A stretch of DNA of 64,000 nucleotides from Hsuehochloa calcarea (lineage: Eukaryota; Streptophyta; Magnoliopsida; Poales; Poaceae). The notes below the pieces were generated by a model. That model did no database searches and was not told the DNA's origin. It worked only from the letters and a program-made list of their open reading frames with translations. The translations under genes and the position numbers were made by a program. The stretch spans positions 52,603,003 to 52,667,002 of the forward strand of contig CM070604.1 of assembly GCA_036346395.1 (NCBI GenBank). Direction: 5' to 3'. Within the stretch, counting starts at the first letter, position 1, and each line of letters opens with the position of its first letter. Of the stretch, positions 33,639 to 45,800 are shown in pieces.

Positions 33639-35043
33639 CTACCGCATAGGGAGCACAGTAGCGGTGCTATTTTTTTCATTTCGAATGCGAGTTGTCTAAA
33701 TTTGCTATTTCATTTCAAAAGGAGCGCCAAATACACCAAAAACTCCGTGCTGTTCCTCTCACGCATTTCAAATGCCAATGCTACATCGCATCATTGCAGC
33801 AAAGCATGCGGGTGAAGTTAGTACTGTCTCGTTTCAAGAAAGACTGCATTAGTCCGGTAATAACTGTACAATGCAGTAAAGAATGATTTGGCATGTCCTA
33901 ATATCGGGGCAGGCAAGATTACGGTATAATGGCGCTGTGATTAAATGCGTGGTTGGTGATTGGGCCTTGATTTACCTTTGTTCTTGGCTTGCTTAAACAA
34001 ATTCTAGTGTTGTGTTTCCAAGGAACGGGCAGATTCTCCTGCTCCTGCTGCTGCTCGTGCTGATGGAACTGGGCCGAATTTTGACTTTTGTCACAATTTA
34101 ATGACCATTAATTTATTTTAGTGAAATGCACTGTTAATTTTCTATATACTGGCAATCCAAATTTGTAGTATAGATGTTCAAGCCTTCTTAGTTCATGTTA
34201 AAGTTTGCATTTGAACTACTATTGATGTTTTGGCATTGTCGGCAAGGGGGTAGTACCGTCGTACCGTGTAGATGACATTTCAACTGTGGAGTAATGTATC
34301 CAGCCATGCATCTGGGCTCATGCTTTGTGAAATTAGCAAAGTTTTTGACAACACATGTGGAGTCACATGTGTGGAACTTCTGAAAAAAAAATTGAAATGG
34401 GAGGAATCATGACACACAGCAAGGAAGAAACAGTGTTCAAGGCCAACGGTAAGGGCTCGGTTGGTAGGGAGCAAAATGACAGCGTACTCAGTCACACTTG
34501 CGGTTCCCGTGCATCCTGCACAGAAAATGCAGACCAATGTAACTGTTGAAAGTGTCCCTTTTTTTTGTTCAGAGATTCAAATTTTAAAGTTCTTCCCAAT
34601 TTCTTTAGTCTGATAAACAGTTCTGTTGAGATCAGTAGTTCAGTACTACTGTTGGTTGCCACTAGTTTTTACTGCTTTCATATTTTACAGACCAGGAAGT
34701 AGAATCAGTGCCGAGAACTACTACTTAATTCAGTAATATATACTATAGTAGTACTAATCATTTGGATGTTCTTGATTTTCTTAGATGTGGATTCATAGGA
34801 CAATAAATGACATGCCGGCGTCAAGACCACGCGGACGTCAATTCCCGATCTGGTCATTGTACATTCAATTAGCTATGCTTCACAAGAGCTCGTAAGAACC
34901 ATTAACTGAATTTGTATGCAGTAGAGCGCTTCAATGCACGCAATGCCGGTACCTCCGATAGGAAGAAAATGTGACCTCCGATAGGAAGAAAATGCGTTGT
35001 TCGGTTGATCGAGGGGGAAATTAACGGCTGATGGGGAGGATTT
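33639..35043. other. Intergenic, no gene recognised
   Basis: AT-rich mixed sequence. A 28-bp tandem duplication around GACCTCCGATAGGAAGAAAATG lies at about 34944-34995. Open frames are short and without motifs. Confidence 0.35.
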
Positions 35044-35158
35044 TGTTAGAGATATAGTTAGAGATATGATTTGATTTGGTTTCCTTATCTGTAACTTGTA
35101 TTGTATATATATACTGGCCAATTGGCTCCTGATAATACAAGTTTTGCATATTCCAACA
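35044..35158 (+). repeat. 5' LTR of the short copia element
   Basis: 115 bp, TGTTAGAGATATAGTT to GCATATTCCAACA. It contains TTGTATATATATAC, a likely TATA region for the element's transcript. Confidence 0.9.
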
Positions 35159-35951
35159 TGGTATCAGAGCGCTAGGGTTACCTCTCTCCTGACCTAGCCG
35201 CCACCGTCGCCGCTTCAGTCGGCCTCTCCCGTCATGGCTTCCTCCCCGTCGTGGGCATTGTCGGCGATCGCAGACGACCACCTCGGCGACCGCTGCCATC
35301 GCCGCCGCCGCTCCTCTTCTGCGCCAGACGCCGGCCTCGCACCGGATTTCTCCGCTCGTGAGGACGCTGCCGCCGCCTCCGTCGATCCCACCACCGAATC
35401 CGCCGCCGCTTGCTTGGACCGCCGCCCGGCCGCTCCATGGAGAGACGCCGCCGCCTCCCACGCCGGATCCCTCCGCCGTGCGGATCTGCTCCCGCGAGCC
35501 CTCCCGTAGCGACGCCATGTGGTCCTCCCGATCACCGGAGAGGTGGAGAGGCCGAGGCATCGGGAGAAGAAGCGCCAACTAGCCGCCGCATCGCCGGAGA
35601 AGGAGTCGCCGAACCGAGGAAGCCGTGGTGAGCCGCGCCAAAGACGCTGCGTCTGTGGTTTCGACTCCGCACCCGCTGAGAACGCCGCCGCTCCGCCTCA
35701 AAGGCCCACCGCCGCTCCGCAGGCCCACCGCCGCTCCCTCGCAGGCCGCCGCCGCCGCCGCCAATAGGCAGGGGATTAGGGTTCCCAACCCTAATCCCTT
35801 ACGCTACGCCTGAGGAGTGGGACGGCCTGTTTTAAACAGGTCGGTTGAAAAAAAAAACCGAAAAAAAACGTCGATCTAACCGCCGCGCCGTCCAGCGCCG
35901 CCTGTTAGACTTCGTTGCCTTGGTCGCCGCGCCGTCCAGCGCCGCCTACCA

Positions 35952-36620
35952 ATGGCTTCCGTTCACCTGCGTGGTGCTACTCCACGTTTCAGCACACTAC
36001 CTCCTCCAGCGGCTGCCACAGGTGGTGGTGGTCGCCCTCAATCTGGAGGTGGCCGTCCTCACTGCTTCTACTGCGACAAGATCGGCCACATTGAGTTCCA
36101 GTGCTATAAGAAGCAGCGACATCTTTCACGTCGTTCTTCTACTAGCACCGGCACTGGTGCTTCTACATCGACGTCTGCATCGACTCATTCGCCATTTCTC
36201 TCACCGAGCGGAGAGATAGCGGACTTCGCGCTGCTGCTACTTCGAGTTCTCCTTGACGGAGTTACATCGGTTACGCTCATCGACTCTTGAACCGCGAAAC
36301 CACCACCTCCACAGTCCAGCACCTCCCCGTGGATTCTTGATTCTGGAGCATCTTTCCACATGACTCCTGATTCTTCTACTCTGTCCTTCATTACACCTCT
36401 TGAATCTCCTATCAGTATTGCCCGTGACCCTGTGAAGCATGAGCTCACCAAGCATATTGGTGTTGATGCTTCCTTCATGAGGTCTTGTGTGCATGATCAG
36501 GTGATTGCTCTTCAGTATGTGCCTTCAGAGCTTCAGATAGCGGATTTCTTCACGAAGGCCCAGACTCGAGCACAGCACGGCTTCTACCTCTCCAAACTCA
36601 GTGTTGTTGATCCACCATGA
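35952..36620 (+). pseudogene. Gag C-terminus, protease start and RNase H tail, fused by deletion
   Basis: An intact CX2CX4HX4C zinc knuckle (CFYCDKIGHIEFQC) lies at 36063-36104. The protease motif WILDSGASFHMTPDSS starts at 36330. Within 50 bases the frame passes into the RNase H tail: ISIARDPVKHELTKHIGVDA, VIALQYVPSELQIADFFTKA, then QHGFYLSKLSVVDPP and TGA at 36618-36620. Gag and the protease-RNase H part are separated by a frameshift and a TGA near 36287. The latter part is a clean open frame. Confidence 0.85.
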
Positions 36621-36633
36621 GTTTGAGGGGGGG

Positions 36634-36748
36634 TGTTAGAGATATAGTTAGAGATATGATTTGATTTGGTTTCCTTATCTGTAACTTGTATTGTATATAT
36701 ATACTGGCCAATTGGCTCTTGATAATACAAGTTTTGCATATTCCAACA
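36634..36748 (+). repeat. 3' LTR of the short copia element
   Basis: 115 bp; differs from the 5' LTR at one visible position (GGCTCT versus GGCTCC). Preceded by the polypurine tract GAGTTTGAGGGGGGG. Confidence 0.9.
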
Positions 36749-37065
36749 GGTTTCATGGTGATGATCTTCCTCAGCAAATTTCCTTCCCATCTGATACCCG
36801 AAGCTTCAGAAAATTGTTGTTCTCGTACACGATACGATATCACGGAGTATTGGTGTAATTTAGATTCAAAAATAAATAAAGAATTCCTGATACGTTCCCG
36901 ATACTCCACGATACGTTTCCGATACATGGAGTCCAATTCATTTGAAAGCTCATTCCAAAAGGCTCAGCCCAACAGACCAACACCCAACCTCATGAAACAC
37001 GGAAGCAACTGCAAACCCTAGCTCCTAGCTTGGCTTGCTCCTCCCACCTACATATGTGTTGCCCC
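36749..37065. other. Spacer between two copia elements
   Basis: No gene. A repeated CGATACG / GATACG(T)TTCCGATAC motif occurs at 36829-36925. Confidence 0.4.
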
Positions 37066-37552
37066 TGTTAGAATGATCTCCCGTGGAGGCATTTGGCCCA
37101 ACGGCCAAATGCCTCGCGCCCTGATCGGGGGCATTCAGCCCATTCATGGTCATTGGGCCCTGTTGCCTTCTTGGCGATATAAAGAGAGGGTGGGGGCCGG
37201 TGGCACGCATCACAAGGTTGAACGGAGCCACAAACCCACCCGGACAAAACCCTAATCCGATCTAAGAGAGGGGGCGCAGCCAGCAACGGGAAGTCTACCG
37301 CCGCCTCCACCGACGCGGTCGACCACCAACGGCCACTCCTCCGCTCGGGACACGACACCGCCGCCAAGCCTCGCCCCTCTACACCGACCGTCGCTGCCCT
37401 AGCGCAGATCTCAAGGACGATCCGCAATGGCCAACTCGTCATCGTCTACATCGGACGGTATCTCCTTCTCTCTCTCGGTTCTCTCAAACCCGAAACAAGA
37501 ACAAGAGAAATGCCCGAATAGATCTAGAGAGATCAAAAGATCTAAACAAACA
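37066..37552 (+). repeat. 5' LTR of the RT-less copia element
   Basis: 487 bp, TGTTAGAATGATCTCCCG to AGATCTAAACAAACA. It contains GCGATATAAAGAGAGG, a probable TATA box, near 37175. Confidence 0.92.
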
Positions 37553-38314
37553 ATGGTATCAGAGCCATGATTGGCTCAGATCCGGACGGCAAAAAGAAAA
37601 TCAAAAAGACGTAACCGAAACCCTTAGAAGGGAAAACCCTAGATCCGAAAAGAAATCACTCACCTCATTGCTGCAGGAGATCGGTCGAGCCGCGGGTTCG
37701 CGGCGCTCACGCGACGGGCCACCGTCGAATTTGAGAGACAGATCCGGCGTCATGCGCGCTCGGAGGCGCCGACACGGAGCCGCAGCGTGGCGCGCTCCCT
37801 CTCGAGGGAGCGCGCCGCGGCAAGAAGGATCCATGGCGGCCGCCGACCTTCCGTCGCTCACGTCGCCTCGGTTTCTTCCTCCGCTCGAGCGAACCGAGAG
37901 TGAGAGAGAGATGGAGAAGAGGAATGAATGGCTAGGGTTTCCGGGGGTTCCGCGCCGCGCGTTTTTGTTCAGCCGCAAACAACGCTCAGCCGTCCGATGC
38001 GAATCGACGGCCGAGATTGTCTTGAGGCGGAACGGATCGGCGGCTGCGATGAAATCCAACCGTCGGATGAGAATCCGGCGGTAAAACGCGTGTCGGGATA
38101 ACCTAGCGGCGCCGCAATAAATTTGAGCGATAATGGGCGAAACGCGATGTGGGCCAAATGGCGGTTTAAGCGATTTTTAGCCGGTTTAAGCGGTAAAACC
38201 GGTTTTGCACGATTTTTCGTGGGTTATGAAACGATAATACGTAAAATTGAATTTAATTGTTTTCAGAAGCATTTTTGAATGAATTTCAATAGAAAATTGA
38301 ATTAAAATCTCTGT

Positions 38315-38660
38315 AATTTTTGCACCAACGTGTTATTATTATTTAGAGATTAATTGTGTATAGTATCATGCTTCTGAATAATTGATTATTTAGAATAATT
38401 ACAGTTTCCGCTGCAAAAGTTCAATATAGATAATTCTTTTAATTAAATTCGAACCAACGAGAGAATTTAATTTTTAAGAATTTATTGTGAATTATGATAT
38501 TGTTATTTTCTGACCAAAGTTGATAATAACAGTATTATAATTCTAATTGATATTTTTTTTTTATACATTGTTTCTATTTCTGCCCAACGGTGATATAGTT
38601 TTAATGTATAGATAAAATTGTTTTAGTTGTATGTCGTATTTTTGACCAACGTTGGAAATA
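38315..38660 (+). repeat. Phased ACCAACG-type motif series in the copia leader
   Basis: The motifs are TGCACCAACG (38321), GCAAAAGTTC (38412), GAACCAACGAGA (38451), TGACCAAAGTTG (38511), TGCCCAACGGTG (38581) and TGACCAACGTTGG (38643). Most spacings are 60-70 bp, separated by AT-rich DNA. The same series in the same order occurs in the related element at 59375-59710. It lies just upstream of gag. Confidence 0.7.
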
Positions 38661-38729
38661 AGACATATAATTTTAATGTTACGTTCTCACTTTATTTGAT
38701 CTACATTTTCAGGAGGATACAACTTAATG

Positions 38730-39615
38730 AGTTGTATCGAGAGATACCACTCTCAAAGGAGATAATTATGGAGAGTGGAAGAAAAGATAGACTTAGCGTT
38801 TATCTTAGCCGAGGTGGATGGGTCCTCACTCTGACCACGACCCACCGAGCCTCGGCACGGTGAGGGTCAAGCGAGGATGATCTTGCATGGCGAAAAGACA
38901 GAGAGATCATGCTCCCTTACGGATGTCTTATGACCTAGAGCATAAGAAATGGACCACGACCAACAAGAAATGTATGGTCGTGATAAAATCTGATTGAGCC
39001 CACAATTGTGGGCTCAATCATGACTATGTTCTTGTCACGTAATACCTTGATAAAATAAAGAGTCGGTTCTTGGCTCTTCAAAGACATATGCAACACAAAT
39101 TGATTAAGCGACTTGTGACAGAGAGGTATTACGGTGGTGGGATAAGAGAACACATATTGAGGATGAGCAACTTGGCATCCAAGCTCAAACCAATGGATTT
39201 GGCACTCAAGGATGAGTTCCTTATTCACTTGATTTTTGCTTCATTGCCAGAACAGTTTGACACTTTTGTTGTCAATTACAATATGCAGCCCGATAAATGG
39301 GACTTAGAAAAATGCATAGCTATGTGTGTTCAAGAGGAGGAAAGATTTAAATCCTCACATGGTGGATCTATCAACTATGTGAAGGATAACAAGAAAAAGA
39401 ACTTTCACAGTACCTCTTTCTCAAGAAACAAAGGAAAAGCCTCAGTCCATCAGCCTCAACAGAATAAATTTGCTGTAGACAAAGATCAGTGCCTTCACTG
39501 CAAGAAGACAGGACACTACAAGAAGAACTGCCCTGATTACTTGAAGATGATCATGGCAAAGAAAGGTGAGAACATTATTACATTCATAATTGAATGCTTG
39601 TATGTACAATATTGA
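38730..39615 (+). pseudogene. Copia gag with intact zinc knuckle (RT-less element)
   Basis: The first part (38730-39065) is frameshifted; the related copy at 59775 reads GDNYGEWKKKIDLAFILAEV there. From 39160 the frame is open: MSNLASKLKPMDLALKDEFL, LIFASLPEQFDTFVVNYNMQ, DKWDLEKCIAMCVQEEERF, then CLHCKKTGHYKKNC (CX2CX4HX4C) at 39490-39531. It is capsid plus nucleocapsid of a copia gag. Confidence 0.85.
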
Positions 39616-41215
39616 AATCCACTTGGTGGATTGACTCGAAACAACTGTTCATGTTGCTAATTCCTTCTGAGGATTCCGTTAGGCGAGGACTACGCAAAAA
39701 ACGAAAGATGCATTAAAGTCGCAAATGGAGTCCAAGCAGAAGTTGAAGCCGTTGGCGATCTTTCATTAGAGTTAGCTAATGGCTCCAATCTTTACTTAGA
39801 GATGTTCTTTTGTACCCTCTTCTGAGGAAATTTGATTAGTGTTTCCAATTTGGATAAAGATGGTTATGATTGTAATTTTGGAAATGGCAAGTGCGAAATA
39901 ATATTTAATAAAGAATGTGTTGGTCTTGCCATATTACAAAATGAGCTTTATTTGTTATCATTGTGTGATGATGTGAATGTCGTATCACGATAATGAGAAC
40001 GTCGCGTGCGAAAGTGATTGAATCCTCGTCTACGAACGTAAGCGAAAAGCGAAGAGAACTCATAATGAATCGTCGAAATTATGGCAGCTGTCGTTTAGGC
40101 CATATTTCGAGGGGAGAATAGAAAGACTAGTTAAGAATGAGCGAAAGAGAACTCATAATGAATCGTCGAAATTATGGCAATCGCTCGTTTAGGCCATATT
40201 TCGAGGGAGAATAGAAAGACTAGTTAAGAATGAAATTCTTCCTCTATTAGAGTTCTCGGACTTAGAACAATGCAGAGAATGCATTAAAGGAAAATATGTA
40301 AAGAAAATAAAGAAAGGCGCAAAAAGAAGCACGGAGTTCTACAAATTGTTCACACGACATTTGTGGTCCTTTTCTGTGAAAAGTGTGGATGGTTATGACT
40401 CGTTCATAACATTCACAGATGACTACTCCGTTATGGATATATTTATCCAATCAAAGAAAGAAATGAAGCCTTGGATAAATTCAAGATATTTAAGGTGAAG
40501 TTGAAAACCAACACGATTTAAAGATTAAGATAGTTCGATCGATCGTGGGGGAGTACTACTGATCGACATACCCCATATGGACAAGTTCTGGACCTTTGCG
40601 AGGTTCTTACAGAAAATGGCATAGTAGCCCAATATTCTACACCGGCGAACCTCGGCAAAATGGAGTAGTGAAAGACGTAACTGCACTACGATGGATATGG
40701 TGCGAAGCATGATGAGCTACTCCACACTCCCATTGAGTTTATGGATGGAGGCGTTAAAACCGTCGCTTATTCACTCTCATTGGAGGAGCTATATCGTGGA
40801 AAAGCTCAAAGCAAACCGTCACTACATCGTCCACAATGTATGCCGAGTTTGTAGCATGTTATGAGGCTACGGGCGGTGAACAAGCTAAAGAAGTTCATAC
40901 CGGTTTAAAAGTGGTTGACGACATCAATAGACCACTTAAGTTGTATCTGCGATAATGAACCAAAGATAATGTATGCCCACAACAATAAGTCAAGTGGTGT
41001 TTGCCAAACACATTGACATAAAGTATTATGTTGTGAAAGATAAAGTTCGGATCAAATCATAAGTCTTGAGCATATAAGTACATAAAGATGTTAGCGGATC
41101 CGCTTACTAAAGGCTTACCACCCAACGTGTTGAGAGAACATATAGCCGGCATGGGTTTAAGGAAAGCCTATGAATCTGGACTAAAAGATGGCCCAAAAGA
41201 TTAAAGTGACTATTT
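39616..41215 (+). pseudogene. Protease/integrase fragment fused to RNase H tail
   Basis: Decayed protease (TWWIDS near 39622), GAG-pre-integrase (NEILPLLEFSDLEQCRECIK, KYVKKIKKGAKRSTEFYKLF) and integrase start (VDGYDSFITFTDDYS, 40387-40431) are followed by LPLSLWMEALK near 40730-40755. The next codons (from about 40780) read SWKSSKQTVTTSSTMYAEFV and ACYEATGG, which is RNase H; AKHIDIKYYVVKDKVR and DPLTKGLPPNV follow near 41010-41130. RT is therefore missing. A 105-bp tandem duplication lies at 40037-40237. Confidence 0.82.
40037..40237 (+). repeat. ~105-bp tandem duplication in the integrase region
   Basis: GAACTCATAATGAATCGTCG...AGACTAGTTAAGAATG occurs twice in a row (from about 40045 and 40150). 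The related element has it once (61108-61190). Confidence 0.9.
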
Positions 41216-41359
41216 GAGCAGGGAGGTGTATTGTAGTCATTGAATCTATCGGCGATTGACCGTGACGATGAGACAAGTTCTATACACTAATGCTGTGATG
41301 GAATAAGTAAAGTCAAAAAGCAATTAAAAGATAAAATATAGAATGAGATCAAGGGAGAA

Positions 41360-41833
41360 TGTTAGAATGATCTCCGTGGAGGCATTTGGCCCAATGACCA
41401 AATGCCTCGCCGATCGGGGGCATTCACCCATTCATGGTCATTGGGCCCTGTTGCCTTCTTGGCGATATAAAGAGAGGGTGGGGCGGTGGCACGCATCACA
41501 AGGTTGAACGCAGCCACAAACCCACGGACAAAACCTAATCCGATCTAAGAGAGGCGCGCGGCCAACAACGGAAGTCTCCGCCGCCTCCACCGACGCGGTC
41601 GACCACCAACGGCCACTCCTCCGCTTCGGGACACGACACCGCCGCCAAGCCTCGCCTCTACACCGACCGTCGCTGCCCTAGCGCAGATCTCAAGGACGAT
41701 CCGCAATGGCCAACTCGTCATCGTCTACATCGGACGGTATCTCCTTCTCTCTCTCTCGGTTCTCTCAAACCCGAAACAAGAACAAGAGAAATGCCCGAAT
41801 AGATCTAGAGAGATCAAAAGATCTAAACAAACA
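41360..41833 (+). repeat. 3' LTR of the RT-less copia element
   Basis: 474 bp, homologous to 37066-37552 with several small deletions. For example CCTCGCGCCCTGATCGG has become CCTCGCCGATCGG, which loses a CTG. Confidence 0.92.
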
Positions 41834-42640
41834 GCCCCTCACCTCAAGCCGACTGTCACCGCCACCGCCAGCACTCCCTCCACCGCCCCTCCTCCTATCT
41901 CCGCTACCCCACCCACCTCTCCGTCACCCCTTCTCCCTCCTGTCGCCCCTCTCCACCAGCACCGCTGCTCCCTTCCTCTCCCTCCTCTGCCGCCCCTCTC
42001 CACCAGCGTCGCCGCTCCCTTCCTCTCCCTCCTCCGCCGCCCCTCTTAACCGGTGTCGTCGCATCGTACCAGATGGGCATCATAAGTAGGAAAGATATCA
42101 AATCTTGATTCAAGCTATGCAACGTTGGTTCTTCGGTTCCAAGTGAGATCGATGTGCCCTGTTTTGCCAAGTGATTCCATGTCTTCGATTTGATTTCTTC
42201 CCAAGTGAGGAATAAGCGAAGGAGGTGTTGATCTATTCAGTTGCACGATCTTATGTTTCTGCAGAGAAGCTCTAGAGCCTCAAATCCATTTATTTTTTCT
42301 CTGCTTTGGCTACTGTGTACTTGTCAAGTACCAAGACTGCAGCATACAAGGTTCGCTGTCTCAACTCTCAATATCTTGCAGCCTCTATACATTGTTTCTA
42401 ATTTTTAAATACATATATACTCACCGTATCTAATTTTTAATTATATATATACTCACCGTATCGAGGTATCTTTGTTTTTAGAAAATTACATATCTCCGTA
42501 CCGGGATCACGTATCGGTACAACATGGGCCGGTACAAAGCTGACCAGTGGCGAATTGCTGAATTACTGCACCTGACGGCTTACAAATGTACTACGTTCAT
42601 GGCATACTGATGTACAGAACCAAAGGTTCACATCTCATAC
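41834..42640. other. Intergenic between copia element and receptor-like gene
   Basis: 41834-42050 is C/T-rich low-complexity DNA (repeated CCTCTCCACCAGC). A short duplication ATATATACTCACCGTATC occurs at 42411 and 42447. No gene; the open frame from 41706 is LTR plus this tract. Confidence 0.4.
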
Positions 42641-42864
42641 ACATACTTTCAGCATTCTAGTGATGAGAAGATAGTGACACATTAACCATCTAAAAAAGTG
42701 GTGAGATCATTAGAAAAGCGACTAGTAAACCAGTAGTAACATGTTCCACATTAGCATGTCAGTGGCAACGGGATCATTACCCTCTTAATCAGCTCACTAC
42801 CATCGCAAAAAACCTCAGGTTCCCAAAATACATCTCATTTCAACCGGGTTCAGACTTCAGACCC
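42640..42864 (-). other. Probable 3' UTR of the receptor-like gene
   Basis: Follows the TGA/TAA-terminated kinase-like exon on the minus strand. No other feature is seen; the end is not defined. Confidence 0.35.
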
Positions 42865-45800
42865 TCAGCAGCAGCTGCTGAGTTGCTGAACCACAGCTTC
42901 CATTGTCGGCCGTTGGCTTGCCGCCTCGCTTGTGCAATGTGCAGCAACTGCGGCAAGCATAGCTGCCTCAGTCCTCGAGAAGACACCGTTGAGGTTTCCA
43001 TCAATCAGGCCTTCGAGGTCACTGGCCGCTGTCCCTACCTTCACCTGTGAGACAGCCCTCCTGCCTGTGATGACTTGGAGAACAACGATCCCGAACGCAA
43101 AGACGTCGCTCTTCTCAGTGAATCGGCCTGTGGTGGCGTACTCAGGGGCGAGATACCCCATCGCTGCGCTGGCCTTTAGGGTCGAGAAGACAACGTCATC
43201 GGCGAGGAGCTTGTGCAGTCCAGGGATCGACAACCGTGGGGTGAAGTGGTGGTCGAGAAGGATCTTCTCGGCCGATATGTTCTGGTGCACTAATGATGGC
43301 TTGCTGCTTTTCTTACTGTGTAGGCACTCAATTCCTGCAATTGCGCTACAGATTAAGGATTTTGAACAACACTGAAACTCTCATGGAACAGTCTTAAATT
43401 ACTGTAGAGGAAGCTAGAATAGATAGCAGTGTAGTGTGTCAAGTACCTTTTGCAATGCCTCTGATGATGGAAACTCTTGTAGGCCAATCAAGAACACTAG
43501 CACTGGAACCATCCTTAACGTCCAGATACTGTGACAGGCACCCATTAACCATGAAGTCATAGACTAGGAAGCACTCCCCCCTCCCTCTGGAGCAGCAGAA
43601 GCCCCTCAGGCTAACAAGGTTCTCATGTGGCAACACGGTGAGCATCTTCAGACCACGCAAGAAATCTGACTCCTCTTGCTTGCAACTTGTCTTGTTGAGG
43701 CTTTTAACAGCAACAACAGATCCATCCCGCAGGATTCCCTTGTATGTCGCAGCAAAGCTGCTCTTACCTAGCAGGTTAACCTCAGAAAAGTACTGGGTCG
43801 CACACTCGACCTCCTCAAGGTTGAACCTAAAGCTATCACCAATCTCACCAGATGATCCAACGCCTCCACCTGACAAAGGGTCCCATCCATTTGAGTACTC
43901 AACGCTAATCAGAGGGGAAGCACTCCTTCGACAGACTTCCTTCTGCTGGTAATGGTCAGTGCTGAGCCTGCTATCAGAAACCTCCAGTGAGCTGCCAATC
44001 TTCTGCTTCTGCCGGCGGTAATACGAGAATGCAAATATTCCGCAGAATGCGGCACCAGTAACCACTGCAACCACACCGACAATAAGAACTCCTGCAGAGG
44101 CATTTGGAGATCTTGAGCAATGAGAGCCATCGCAGTGCTTTTCTGGATTCGCCGATTGGGGCACTTGCCGTGTCTTGACAGCACCATCTGGGCCAAAAGG
44201 CTCAGGCTTGCTAGGTTTCAGACCATCTTCTGAAGAGGGGCAAAGATCTAGCAAACTGAAGTCATTTCCACAAAGCCCGTTGTTATTCACATACTGGAAC
44301 CCTCCATTCAGTCTCCTCAAGCCTAGCATGAGAAACCAAATTGTAACAGTTAATACAATGAACTAAAAAAAATTGAACTCCAGAAAGGTTGAGCGAGTCT
44401 ATTACCAGCAGGGACACTCCCGGAGAGAGAGTTATTGCGAACATCAAAGACCTCGAGCAATGGAACCTCTGCAATCTTTGAAGGGATCGAACCAAACAGG
44501 CTGTTGAAGCTCAAATCAAGCCGCGTCAGCTGAGTTAAGTCACCAAGGGTTGCCGGGATGGCTCCAGTCAGCTGATTGGACTGCAGCACAAGAACAGCGA
44601 GCTTATTCAGGTTGCCTAACTGGGGTGGTATGCTGCCTGTCAACTGGTTGTAACCCAGCTGCAACACTGCAAAAGAGAACAGCAAAGGGTAAGTAAATTA
44701 CATCAGAGAAATTAAATCTTCATACTGCAAATCATCCGATGCTCAAAGGGCTTGATGAAATTTGTGAAGTATACAATACATGACTATAACCTGGGAATGG
44801 GCAAGATAAATCAAAGAAGATGAACACGTGGCTACCACATTGCTCCAAAAGAAGACTCGGAATAGAAGCATACAAAATAGACGATTAAGTATATAGAGCT
44901 ATAGAAGTAAACAAACTTCTACCCTACCATGGGATTAAATGGACCAATGCCCACCCAGAAAAGTTTGAACAAAACTGCCAAAAGAATCCCTATTCTACGC
45001 CAAAATCCCGCCACAAACCGACGAAAAATCGAACCTTTCGGCAAAAAAAAGGAGCCTTTGCACCAAACCAAAACGAAGATAAACAAGCAATTTTTATTAT
45101 TTGAACTATTTTTAATTTATTTTTATTACTAATTTGTGTCAACTTTATTTATAATTCTTTCTAACCTTTGGTCACACCATCGCGATGGTTATAGTCACTA
45201 TAACGTGACCAAATACCGTCACTTCATCACCAATGACGTGATAACTACAATTATCCCGCTACGAGCGGTGTTATCTTGTCACTCGTGTGCGTGACTTAAA
45301 AAAAAATAGAAATAAAGTTAAGAATAGATTAGTAATAAAATTAAATTAAATAATAAGTTAAATAATAAAAATTGTTCAAAATAAAACGGTCATAGCTGGT
45401 ACATTGGTTCTTGAACAGTGGGAAATGGAAGTCTTCATAGTTTTGTGTTTCAAGGCGCCATTATTATGCCACTTTTGTTTGAAAAATCATCACAAGAACT
45501 GAGAAAGAGAGTAAACCAAAAAAAAAAAAAACAGGTGAAGATCTAGCCTTCGAAGCTCTGATGGATGAGAGGAAAAGAAGGAACTAACCAAGACTGACCC
45601 TTCCTGCTGAGTAGGAGCCAAAACTACTAATCTAATGCTAAAACCACCAAAGCTCTACGAGAACAAGCACCAAAGATCAACACAAACTCCATTTACCAAC
45701 AAATGAACTAAACTAGACTAAAAAAAGCAATCTTGGAGCCCAAAACAGGGCAAGCACGAAGCTCCCTTCCCTCTCCTACGGTTCAAGAACTTGAAAAGAA

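Larger units (their letters stand above)
35044..36748 (+). mobile_element. Short non-autonomous copia element, protease joined to RNase H end
   Basis: Complete 1705-bp element: LTRs at 35044-35158 and 36634-36748 (115 bp, apparently differing by one base), primer site TGGTATCAGAGC at 35159-35170, polypurine tract before 36634. Flanks are GATTT (35039-35043) and GGTTT (36749-36753), a target duplication with one change. A long GC-rich leader (35171-35880) precedes the end of gag. Integrase, RT and most of RNase H are deleted. Confidence 0.9.
37066..41833 (+). mobile_element. Copia element with internal deletion of reverse transcriptase
   Basis: Complete 4768-bp element. LTRs are at 37066-37552 and 41360-41833; the primer site TGGTATCAGAGCC starts at 37554; the polypurine tract AAGGGAGAA precedes 41360. 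The target duplication GCCCC is perfect (37061-37065 and 41834-41838). The leader is about 1.2 kb. Gag is followed by protease and the first half of integrase, which then joins directly to the RNase H end near 40765. The same family is present at 59275-64000, where the missing pol part survives. Confidence 0.93.

Noticed and set aside
35215..35813. Cluster of long GC-rich open frames on both strands.
   Set aside because: They fall in the leader of the short copia element; the translations are Arg/Ala/Pro-rich without motifs and overlap in every frame.
41706..42089. A 127-codon frame starting MANSSSSTSDG.
   Set aside because: It begins in the copia 3' LTR and runs into low-complexity C/T-rich DNA; not a gene.
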